From Symbiodinium microadriaticum (Eukaryota > Sar > Dinophyceae > Suessiales > Symbiodiniaceae), in contig LSRX01000340.1 of NCBI GenBank assembly GCA_001939145.1, positions 391,854 through 455,853 of the forward strand: DNA of 64,000 nucleotides. The letters run 5' to 3'. Of the stretch, positions 36,149 to 45,900 are shown piece after piece. A program made the position numbers and the translations under genes. The notes beneath the pieces are model-generated. The model saw nothing but the letters and a program-made list of their open reading frames with translations. It had not been told where the DNA came from and ran no database searches. How positions within the stretch are numbered: position 1 is the first letter of the stretch; every line of letters starts with the position of its first letter.

Positions 36149-36276
36149 GGAAATGAACTCAGAGCTTCTTAAGAAGTCTTCCCAGGACCTCACTGCAAAT
36201 CTCCGGGACTGCCGAATGCTGGCGAGCGTGGGGTCTTCTGATGCCCTTAGAGAAGCCTTGGCTGAGCTGCACCCTG
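36149..36276 (+). CDS. Helical exon LTANLRDCRMLASVGSSDAL
   Basis: Between GGGTAG (36148) and a GT at 36277 the frame reads MNSELLKKSSQD, LTANLRDCRMLASVG and SSDALREALAELHP. The order coil, then 'ML..SSDALxxAL' matches the family's 'IKxLxxDDALxxFKK' segment. ATG 36153 is probably internal. An in-frame TAG follows at 36306 if it is not spliced. Confidence 0.6.
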
Positions 36277-37587
36277 GTTGGAACGGTACAGCCTCAGCTA
36301 GGTCATAGTAGGTGAACGGAGAGCCGCAGGGAGGGCTTAGGGTTGGCATGCGAAAGTTGTGTTTTGTTTGAATAAGGGAATGTGGTCACAACGGCAAATC
36401 GTTCACGCAGAACCGCAGAACCCTCTGATTTGCCAAGCGTCCAGCAGGGGTCCTGATACTATGTTATTCATCAACTATGACTGTAGTTTGATGGAGTGAG
36501 ATCTAACTTATGAGGACTCCACCTGCTACGGCAGTTCAAGGGTATTCTTCTCTTAGACCTCATGGCCTCAATGACGCGTTTCAGGGTGAAGGGGACTTGG
36601 AGCAGGAGTTTAGGGTTTGAGTTATTTAGGTCTTCGAATGGATTATAGGCTTTGCGGTTTAGAGAGGGCGTTTATGGTTAGACTGTCACCGTGTGGGGGC
36701 TCATGATCACAAAGAGCTTGCCACCCTACACACTGTACGCTAGTGCTTTTAACTGAAGTCCCTCTATCTTCTGAGACTCGCGAAGTTCTGCCTGTTCGGC
36801 AGCATCCCCCCCAGATGCATGATGATGAGCTTGTCATGGGAGAGTCTTCCTTGCGCGGTCATACAACCAGTACCCTTCCATCCGAGACCCCAAATCGCAG
36901 ATTTCAGTCCTTCCTACAGTCAGGCCCTAAGCCCTAGATTGTCAGAGCATGAGGCTGCTGACAATGCGCCGAGCTCGTGGCCTGTGTGTGCGGCTGCATG
37001 AGGACTCCTCAGATGTGAGACATGGTCGGAGTGTTAATCAGGCTTGCAACAAGGTTGTGGGGTATTCTATATAATATTGAAGAAAGGGGACCTAGAGGGC
37101 ATCATTCTTATCGGACCCCGTTTCAGAGTTGGCCCACAGAAGCACGAGCAGCGTAGCCTAGCCGGGGTTAGAGCTCTTTTCGTTACCTTGTTTCTACGCC
37201 TTGTTCTGATTGCCCATGAGCCTTCCCTTGGCTTTTCGGGCTTCAGAGATTTGCGGGTAAGGTTCTTGGGCAAATAAGGACTTTGGCGCACGATTTAGGG
37301 CTTTAGTCAAGACTCACTTCTTTGTCTGCCTGAAGCTATTTTTCTTGGACACAGTGCACAGGGCGCCGGGGCTTGACTTGCTCTGGCTGGTGGATGTCTG
37401 CCTAATTCCGTAGCCAAAAGAAGATATGTAGTGAAATTGCTTCTTGTGATATACCGTATACCCCAACAATCTGTTCTGAGGCTTATAAGGCCTCCATACT
37501 ACCTCGCTTGCTTCTCGCCTGGTCTTTGCAGCATCTGCTCAGTGGGCTCTCGCATGTCACGTCAGAAAGCAAAAAGAACTCTACGAT

Positions 37588-37643
37588 TTTATATAATATA
37601 TAATATATAATATATAATATACGTATAATATATAATATATATT
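37588..37643. repeat. TATAATATA repeat
   Basis: Imperfect TATAATA units upstream of the DQRELQQ exon. Confidence 0.9.
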
Positions 37644-37743
37644 TTGTCTCCAAGAGTTGTCCGAAGGCTGGGATCCGAAAACCCCTGGTAGCACAAACCC
37701 TGATCCCTGCTCGGATGCCTTGGGCAAGCCCAGCAAGAGCCAG

Positions 37744-37794
37744 GATCAGCGTGAACTGCAACAGGATTTCGCGAGCAAGTGTGAGCGAGAGGAG
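37744..37794 (+). CDS. Coiled-coil micro-exon DQRELQQDFASKCEREE
   Basis: AG at 37743 is followed by G, and a GT donor (GTGGGC) at 37795 gives 17 codons in phase 0. DQRELQQDFASKCEREE matches the charged 'xxDxxKxxCxxE' element that follows the DALxxF element in this family. Confidence 0.65.
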
Positions 37795-38076
37795 GTGGGC
37801 AACAGTTTGTGGGTGGGACTTTTCGTAGACTTGAAAGGAACAGCCGAATGTTCAGCTGAGTTGCGGGGGTTTACCTGGCTCACTTCTCCTGGAGATGGCA
37901 TGCTCTTCTGAGGATCTGGAGTTGAATCATCAAGAGCCCTAAATCCTGAAACTTCTACAGCCCTCAACTCTCGGCTTTCGGCAACCCTATAAACAAGGAC
38001 AACGCCCCTTTAAAACAAGAACCCCCCCCCCAACAAAAAAAAAAAAAACAGCAAAAAACTCCAAAGCCCGCTCCAG

Positions 38077-38154
38077 GAAGGGAGCCGGCAGAGGCGACTT
38101 GGTCTCCTCCGACGCTTGGAGAAGCTGGAGGAAGCAAAGGAGGAGGAACCGGCG
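38077..38154 (+). CDS. Coiled-coil exon LLRRLEKLEEAKEEEPA
   Basis: Acceptor CGCTCCAG ends at 38076 and a GT donor at 38155 leaves 78 nt in phase 0. It reads EGSRQRRLGLLRRLEKLEEA then KEEEPA. One alternative frame is open but gives an unlikely Arg/Trp-rich peptide. Confidence 0.55.
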
Positions 38155-38528
38155 GTTGGGGAGGAGCCCAAGCAGGCAACCTTTGAAGTTACGTTCCAAA
38201 GTTTACGGTGGAGAGGCCTTAGGGCTTTGGGTTTAGAGGGTTTAACATGAAGGAAGCAACCTCAGGTGGGCGGCTTCTGTGACAAAGGTTTGCAGGGAGT
38301 TTTGGCGTTCCAGACCAGTGGGGCGTCTCTTTTAGGGGTTTTGGAGTTTGGGCTTTGGGGTTTAAGGGGTTTAAGGTTCTGGAAATCGAGGTTTTCTGGT
38401 GGCTTGTGCTGGTTTATGTCGAGGCATCTTGCCCTCTCAGGGCTGTGAACGAGCTTAGAGGGTTATTAAGGTGTCCATGGCCTTCATGTAAGCGGCTTAA
38501 TTAGAGCACGCCTCTTTGGGGCCCATTA

Positions 38529-38579
38529 TACATATATATATATATGTATGTATATGTATATGTGTATATATATATATAA
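38529..38579. repeat. (TA)n repeat
   Basis: TATATA and TATGTA runs. Confidence 0.9.
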
Positions 38580-38697
38580 GAGCACCACTCCTTTAAGGGA
38601 CCTACGGGGCATACTATTCTTGCTGATGCTTCTCAGGCGCTCCTCTACTGGTGTAGATGATCGGGGGTCGTCCGTTCTTGGCCATTTTTTTCTCCAG

Positions 38698-38745
38698 AAG
38701 GTACATGAGGAGCTGCAGAAACTCCAACGGCCTTGGAGCTATGAG
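38698..38745 (+). CDS. Coiled-coil micro-exon KVHEELQKLQRPWSYE
   Basis: The acceptor CATTTTTTTCTCCAG is the best pyrimidine-tract acceptor in the region. The donor GTTAGG starts at 38746. Sixteen codons in phase 0 read KVHEELQKLQRPWSYE. Confidence 0.7.
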
Positions 38746-39071
38746 GTTAGGGCCGGTAAGGGTTTGGGATTTCAGGTTTGAGTGTGTATAAGCCTGTCAG
38801 CTGCAAACGCCTGAACTCCATGAAAGCTCGAGTAAGGGGACGCTGCAGCGTGAGGAAAGCTTGGCGACAGCATCACCCCGAACCCGGCAGTTTCAGGGTG
38901 CCCGTTGCAACCCGGAGGCCTTCAAACCTGCCAAAGCCCAGACCCCTGCATGAAAAGCTCCATTCAGCTCGCCCTGTTCGCAATCCGTCGACCCCATGAC
39001 CCGCTTGACCCAAGACATATATATGCCGAAACGGAGCCCTAAAAACCCCTAAACCCCTCATCCCTCGGGAG

Positions 39072-39152
39072 GCCTCCGAGCCTGATTGCCTTTCGCTGCT
39101 CACGGCTGGCGGCGTCCCTTTGCTGGCGGAGCTGGCCCATGAGGCCGCAAAG
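39072..39152 (+). CDS. Exon with armadillo-like helix motif (SLLTAGGVPLLAELAHEA)
   Basis: The frame reads ASEPDCLSLLTAGGVPLLAE then LAHEAAKRS before an (AT)n tract. The motif 'LxxAGGVPxLxELA' is typical of armadillo repeats. One repeat alone cannot prove the fold. A GC donor at 39147 (GCAAAG) or a GA donor near 39158 is possible. Codon use is GC-rich and clearly coding-like. It differs from the coiled-coil family, so a second gene may be represented here. Confidence 0.5.
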
Positions 39153-39156
39153 CGAT

Positions 39157-39276
39157 CGATATATATATATATATATATTACATGATATATATTACATGAT
39201 ATATATATATATATATTACATGATATGTATATATGTATATACACATATTATATATATATATCATATTGTATATGAG
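39157..39276. repeat. (AT)n with TACATGATATAT units
   Basis: Three TTACATGATAT units inside (AT)n, directly after the armadillo-like exon. Confidence 0.9.
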
Positions 39277-39856
39277 CACAATGAAAAGGATGATGATCTC
39301 GTGTAGTCAGACTGGCCTGCCTGAACTTCAAGGCATGGATCTGTATTACCAGCACTGAAGAGGTATCGTTGTTGAGTGAGCAGGCGTCATCATGGCAACT
39401 TCGACTGTTCAGAGATTGCCAAACATTAAGAAGCACCCCGACTTGCTCGAAACTTTGCCGCCAAGCCTACAGCGTTTGCAAACCCGCACGGGCCCGAAAT
39501 TTGGCGCCCCGCAACCCAACACTACTCAAAAGTTGTTAGCGTTGGTTCTCCGGCAAGCCCATATCCTAATCCGCCAAGACCCTTTCGTGTCAAACCCTAA
39601 AGGCCCTAAACCCTAAACTCAGAAGCCCTCACGCCTACTGAAGGGCGGATTGATGGGCATGCCACGAACTACTTGGGGGCCTCAATAGTTTCCAGAAGCT
39701 CTTAAACAGATTGGTACAGGGTCTGATGTACCTGGGATAAGTTTGTTGGGATTTTGCACATCATTCAGTGGATTTTGGAATGCATTCAGACCTTTTTGAT
39801 TCATGGTTTTCCGGCTGAACTCTGTGAACGCCTTCCTCGATCCCTACACCATGCAG

Positions 39857-39891
39857 ATCCAGTCAGAGCTGGAACAATCAGCATCGCTTTC
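39857..39891 (+). CDS. Weak exon candidate IQSELEQSASL
   Basis: After ACACCATGCAG the frame reads IQSELEQSAS and meets a GC at 39892. The frame is open back to an ATG near 39803. Plausible short coil, but unpaired. Confidence 0.3.
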
Positions 39892-40067
39892 CTGGACGTT
39901 GTTTTACGCCAAAACCTGGAGAACCCACACTCCGAGTGAGCCTTCATGTCTTATCCTACTTCCCTGAGAGTACTGTCGGAAGGCTGCTCAGTCTAGCGAG
40001 CGCCGATACTCTGCATCCTGAACCCATGAAGATAGAAACGATGAAAGATATAAGCCTTGAGCGCTAA

Positions 40068-40283
40068 ACCTACGTCCTCAAGCCGGCAAGAATACACTGG
40101 GAGGCTGGCGCCGAAGGACTTGATCTGGATGCGGCCAGCGACCAAGTCGTGGCGCCGCCACTACGCGATGCACAGGCTAGGGGGGAAGCGGCTTGTGGGT
40201 ACAGAGTCAATGCTGATGCGGCGGTTCACCCAGGAAAGGGTTCGCCCAATTTCACGAAGCACCCTTTTCAATCAATGTCGTAG
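40068..40283 (+). CDS. Open region with likely exon AGAEGLDLDAASDQ
   Basis: The frame is open from 40068 to TAG 40281-40283 without an early ATG. It reads HWEAGAEGLDLDAASDQ, then VVAPPLRDAQARGEAACGYR and VNADAAVHPGKGSP. A tight exon 40104-40145 would lie between CTGGGAG and GTCGTG. An overlapping frame is also open. Family not recognised. Confidence 0.4.
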   Translation, partial: TYVLKPARIHWEAGAEGLDLDAASDQVVAPPLRDAQARGEAACGYRVNADAAVHPGKGSPNFTKHPFQSMS

Positions 40284-40553
40284 AAGTCGGAAGTTTCGTT
40301 GAGAGCAGGCTTTTGTGATGGGCTTTTGGTGGTTTAGCAGTTCACTCGTCTTCGACGGGGCCCGATGCCGGTCTATAGGGCCCGTGAGTAAGGTTCCCCC
40401 GTCTTACCCCTTCATTAAGGCTCCTGGCTACAACTAGACAACATATCCCAAAGCCCTGCTGCCTTGAAGCTTGTGAAGCATCCTGAAGCCTTGAAGTCCC
40501 CCTTTTTGCTCCAAAACAAAGCACGCCCTTCTCCGACTTTTGTTGAAAATCAG

Positions 40554-40589
40554 GTGGTCGTTCGCCAGCTTCGCGAGCTCCTGCTGCAG
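40554..40589 (+). CDS. 36-nt micro-exon VVVRQLRELLLQ
   Basis: Acceptor TGTTGAAAATCAG ends at 40553, followed by G. A GC donor (GCAGCT) at 40590 leaves twelve codons in phase 0, VVVRQLRELLLQ, a perfect short leucine heptad. Confidence 0.5.
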
Positions 40590-40599
40590 GCAGCTATAC

Positions 40600-42000
40600 A
40601 CTCTCGGAGCAATGTGGTGAGAGATCGACGCGTCTCTAATGTTTGCCATGCCATAATCTGTGTGGTTTGTATTCTTAGATTCTTAGCCTGGTTACTGTTG
40701 TGTCATCGAGTCTCAATGTGATCTAAACTCCAAGATGTAGCGTCTTTTGTAACCACATCAGTATCTTCATCATCATGAGGGGTGCCATTGCAACAAGCAT
40801 AGATTTTAGTCTCCTCTGTGCTGAGATACTGTCTGATCCTATCGGGAAGCTCTTGTAGGAACCCTTACAGAAATCAAGGATCCGTGGGAACTTTTCTAGA
40901 TCCCTGTGCGGAGGGCCTTCTTCTTCCTTTTCAGGAGCCTTTTGGGAACTTTTTCGGCTTTCACCCTTTCACGAACCCCTAGCCTTGATGTCGCTCTTCA
41001 GAGGAATCGTTGTGGTATAGCCCCTTAAGGCTGCGCAGAGGTAGAGGCCTTGATGGAGTCTTCGTCTCTGAGGCACCACTTTATCGTTTGAGGAACCCCT
41101 TCCCCTATATCTGCTCGCGGAGGCTGGGTTGAACCAGCCGCCAGTGAAGCGAAGACGTCCGGAGGAACCAGCTCCCCCCTTAAGGACCAAATGACCCGTC
41201 CACACAAGTATCGGGCTCTACGGCTTTCCAGCTGCTGCTCTACACTTTGCATGGGATATGAACCTTGGTAAGCCCTGTTTCAGGGTTCATTTGGTCCTTA
41301 AGGCCTTCCAAGGAAGCTTCGGTTGGCAATCAGGTATGGGCCTTGGGGGGCCGCGAAGATCAAGTCAAAAGCGTTAATCAAGGAAATAATTTCCAATACT
41401 CTTTTGTGGGGGTTCCTTAGTCTAAATATAGTTTCGTATGAGGGATAGCTTGCTCTGAGAAGTTCTAAGCAGTGCGCTCCTGTGCATTGGAACAGGCCGT
41501 CCCGCCCCCGAACTCGTTCCCTTGTCTTGGGTCCTTTAGGCGTCACCATACAATCTAGGGGTGGGAAGCATATGTTCCGGTATCCCCTCATAGTCCTCGT
41601 ATTTATCTATACTTATGACATACAAGACCCTGTTAAGCAGCCATAGGACACTATCCCAGCTAGAACTACCCGGCCTTAGCGTACAGGGTAATAAAGAGGC
41701 CTGAACAATTACCATTAATTACCCATACTCTTTTGGGGGTTCCTTATTATAGGTATAGTAGAGTATACCCCAAAACCCCTGTTCGACGTGTTCAAGGCTC
41801 CTACATTAGACACTTTCGTTGGCTCTGGGATAGGGCTTTGTTTTGTTTGGCTCGGGGTTGGTTCAGATGGTTGTTGGATTCGCAAAAAGACTCATGCAGT
41901 AGCCGCTGTGGCAAGTCAGGGAAGGTTCTAGATCAAAGAGGAACCGATGTCTACGAGTTAGCTACGCGCAGTGTGCTCAGTTATCGACCCCCGCTATCAC
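40600..42000. other. No clear exon apart from the repeat copies
   Basis: Several short open frames on both strands, for example 41000-41250, none with a recognised motif. Confidence 0.45.
41698..41800 (+). repeat. Dispersed GGGTTCCTT repeat, copies d
   Basis: CAATTACC, CATACTCTTTTGGGGGTTCC and TTATTATAGGTATAGTA match the family; a partial copy with TACTCTTTTGTGGGGGTTCC lies at 41386-41430. Confidence 0.6.
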
Positions 42001-42014
42001 ATGATCTTGCCTTG

Positions 42015-42052
42015 ATTATATTATATATTATATATTATATTATAATATATTT
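42015..42052. repeat. TATATTA repeat
   Basis: AT-only run. Confidence 0.9.
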
Positions 42053-42182
42053 TCCAAGCTTTCTTGCTTCGCTTAACCGGAAGCTGCAGTGCTATACAAG
42101 ATATACCTATCGATTGGCCGGAGACGTGTCGTCGCATTGCGCGCGAGAGACAAAAGGTACATCGAAGGTCTCTGGCGCGGTT

Positions 42183-42257
42183 GTTAGGGGTTTAGGGGTT
42201 TAGGGTTTAGGGGTTTAAAGTTTGGGGCTTAGGGGTTTAGGGTTTAGGGTTTGGGTT
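42183..42257 (+). repeat. Interstitial telomere-type array
   Basis: About ten TTTAGGG/TTTAGGGG/CTTAGGGG units; the densest array in the right half, close to the EEEKATAAEK exon. Confidence 0.85.
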
Positions 42258-42357
42258 GGAGCCCTGATCTCAAGGAAACCCAAAACGAGCTACATCTGCC
42301 CTAGCAGCAATGCTTCTCTGCTGTCCGATAGACCCTACCCCCCAGAGCACAAGACAG

Positions 42358-42414
42358 TTCCAAGAAGAGCTACCCGGATCAGAGATTCAGAAAAGCAGCA
42401 ATCAAGATGAACCC
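42358..42414 (+). CDS. Exon candidate FQEELPGSEIQKSSNQDE
   Basis: Acceptor CACAAGACAG ends at 42357; the frame reads FQEELPGSEIQKSSNQDE before a telomere-like CCCTAAA. It could supply the coil start just before the EEEKATAAEK exon. The 3' border is unclear. Confidence 0.35.
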
Positions 42415-42897
42415 TAAATTTCCTAAATCTAAAGCAGCGGGGATCCTGAATTGAAGGGCACCCTCTCAGCGAGCCCTGGTATTAAGGGTCCAAGCCGACC
42501 CGTGGGCTCTTCAAGTTCGTTGATGCTGGGGATTATGGGTATAGTATGTTATAGTTGTGACCAGAGTAACCCGAAGTATCTGACGTCTATTTGAAAGACA
42601 ATTGCATACGCCTCACCTGCAATACAAATAGTCGGGAGTCCCTACGCAATACTGCAGGCCTAAGTTGCCAGCCGAAAGCTTCTCCAAGAGCTTGCGTGGT
42701 TAAGATGCTATACAATGGAAAAAGTAACAAGAAACATTTGATCATAATCGTGAGATATCGGGGCTCAGCCGGCTTGGAGGCCCGATCTCTTCCTCCATCT
42801 CGGGTAGAGAGCCACATCATCCTTTTTCCGCTACCTGCCGAGAAGACTTTTCCGGCAGTACACCCACCATCAGAGCTTTTCCTCTTCCTTGGTGCAG

Positions 42898-42927
42898 GAA
42901 GAGGAAAAGGCGACGGCAGCAGAAAAG
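42898..42927 (+). CDS. 30-nt coiled-coil micro-exon EEEKATAAEK
   Basis: The acceptor CTTCCTTGGTGCAG is strong. A GC donor (GCAGGA) at 42928 keeps phase 0. The GT at 42936 would break the frame into the next exon. EEEKATAAEK joins to VTTGKADVAGATKAKA. Confidence 0.65.
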
Positions 42928-45900
42928 GCAGGACGGTCTGCTGGAAGCAGTCTGTGGAACTTGTAGGGTTTAGGGAAGCTAATATACCTCAGCATTGGAA
43001 AGCTGGTTTTTTGGCATTTTTGTTTTAAGTTTTGGGCCTGGGGACTTGGGCAGGGTCTGTGAGGCCTGGGGCCAGGCGGGGCTTAGGACGCAGGGCATAG
43101 GAGATCCAAATGCATGAGCTTTGTGGCGCTGCACATTCTGGAGGCGTTGACAAGTCTGCCCACCCTTATGATGGTGATGATGTTGTTGTAGACAGTTGTG
43201 GATGATGGTGATCTTCGACTGGTCGCTGAAATGATGGATAGGTTCCCGCCAAGTGCCATGCTCCTCGTCTTGGCACCACAAACAACATCGTCATTCAAGA
43301 CGTTAAGGAGCGGATGACAAAGATTTCATCTTGCTTGAAGGTCACAACCGGCAAGGCCGACGTGGCCGGCGCCACCAAAGCCAAGGCTGTGCCGCGGATG
43401 TCTTAATAACGCCCTAAAGTTATTTGATATTAAGGGTTCCTGTACATGTGCCCTCAACTGTTCTCCCTTGTCAGGGTTTCTATTCGAGACGGCGTAAGTC
43501 CCAAAAACTGCAGCTTTCTGATTCTGTAAACTCGAACATGTAATTCCTGCACCTCCACACCCTGGCCCCTAAATCTTCAAAACCCGCCTGACACGTGCCG
43601 CAGTGCAATGCAATGCAACTTGAACGCCTGTTGACATAGGTGCCTGAGCCTTCAGTATGCAGTGGCTCAGAGCCCAGCCAAAGGAGTCGAATTTTTCTTG
43701 ACAACTCTACAGCTTCATGGGCAGATCTTTCCTTCAGAGAGCTCGAAGCTCCAGAGGTCCTTCTCTTCCCAAGAAACCCGGTAGGGAGCCATCTTTCTGA
43801 CCCCACGAAAGCTGTCTAAGCCACTTACGTATAGGGCCCGAGACAAGGCCACGGCCCCGGGCCATGGCAAAAGTCAACTCTCGGTTACCTCAAGTTCAAA
43901 GGCCCAGAGGGCCACGCAAGAAGCCTGGCTATAAGGCGACAGCCCTACGCCATGTATGGTGTAAAGAAACCTCCCGGTAACAGAAACCTTCAAAGTTTGA
44001 GCGCCGAATCCTCTTCCTCAGCTGAGACTTGCGGTGCTTGCTGTGGCTTGCCCGGCCCCGCATCCTGAACACAAAATCCTGAGCCATCAAAATTCACCGT
44101 TTTGACTTTCAAGGTCTCAAATGTCAGCCGTCAGGCCGAAGCAGAGAAGCTGCTGGCAACGGTCACAGAGAAGTGCGCCAGCTCAAAGGCAGGATTCAGC
44201 AGAGGATTTTACACCGATTGGAGCGGGTTGCAAAAGGTGATAGAGGGGTCGTGCAGGGGTTTTAGACGATGAACCTCATCGGGTCTTCAGACGGGTGTTG
44301 CCTCGGTTTCTGTGTTTGACAAAGTGTTGCAATCTTGAAATTTGCTGGGTTTACCGATGGGGGTTCCTGTAAAATTAAAAGGTTCCTTGGTACACGTTAA
44401 GGGGTCAGAGCGATTTGTGCATTTTTGGATCCAAGAAGATATGGTTCTCCAAAGCCTTTTCAACTGTTCAGGCTCCTAGTTCCTATGGTCTGGCATAATT
44501 CTGGCTTTGTCCTTTGTTTCAGTGGGTTGAACAATGCTCCACAAGCCCCCCACGCCGTTTTGGTCCTGTAGGTCCCTGTAGGTGCCAAGACCTCGAACAA
44601 AATGGAGCAAAGCTTTCACCCCAACCCCAAAATCTTCAATCCCTGCACCCGAAAGCGCCTCAGGACGTTCTACCGAGTTCTACCCTTAAGCCGCAATCCT
44701 TTTTTCGCCCTTTCTAGCACCCTGAACTGAAAGCCTTACAGGAACCCCTGAAGCCCTGAGACGCCCCCAGAAGCTTTAAGCTTACCAAATTGTCGAGGCA
44801 GAGTTCGAGCAGCGGAGTGCCACGCGCACCGAGGATTCTCCCCAAGTAGACACTGAGGTTTTAGGATTTGGGGTTGCGTTTTTTTTTTCGGAAGTTCCTT
44901 TCGGGGATCCTGAAATTCTGAAGGGTTTAAGACTATTGTTGCTTCACAAGCTTTTGTCAGCGTTTATGGGGATAACATGGAGCAAGGGTGCCTGGGGGGC
45001 TCTTTTCTCGAAGTCCATGCTCCTACCTGCGGTTCTTTTTTGGTTCAGAATCCCGACTTTAGCTGGTAAGGTCTATGCCTGAATTCTGGAACGAACATGG
45101 AATTGGAGCATAGCACCGAAGTACTGTAACAGATTTTTGGCACTGCGAGGTGGGAGTTGGCTCGTTGAGCATGCTGGCACCGCAAGGCAGTACTCGTCAG
45201 ATACAGCTGGTCTCCTCGCACACTTCATCGCAGCTAATAGCACTTCATAGGACTTTTCAATCCGTCGGCGACTACATGCAATCTGCGGTTTGCATTGGGG
45301 CTGCTACTGCGACTCCGTCGGATCGTTGACTTGCCTGTACCGTGACAACAACTGTCCTGGACGTTTGTTGTGCGCCGCTTGGGTGAGCCTAAGGGGGTCC
45401 TGGGCCGTAAGTAGGGTCCTACAACATAGTGTTCTAAAGACATTCATATAAGTAAGCCCTTGACACCTAAAACGCCAAAAACTCAGGAGCACTCCGCCTA
45501 CACCCAACTTCACACACTCTCAGACTTCACTCTTGACACTGACACTCCAAAACCCAACAACCCGTGGCGGACAGGAGCTCTCGGCCGTGACCAAAGCTGT
45601 CAAGGAGCCTTGTCAGAGTTTCAACGGTTCAGGTACAGAGCTCCGGGCTTCTGTGTCGAGTCTCAAGTATACGTTGCGTGTTCAAGTTAAATGCTGTGAG
45701 AGGTCGGGCCTTTGAGTGTTGGGCAATGTAGGGGCCTAAATAGTTACCAATACTATGTGGGGGGGGTTCCTTACTATATACTTATAATTATAACAGTATA
45801 ATGGGCCCCGTAACCGTATTCTAATTACTAAGGCCGCTATATTGTCACATTGTGCTAGCTTGAAAGAAGGACCTCGGGGTGGTACAATTTGAGCGCCCGC

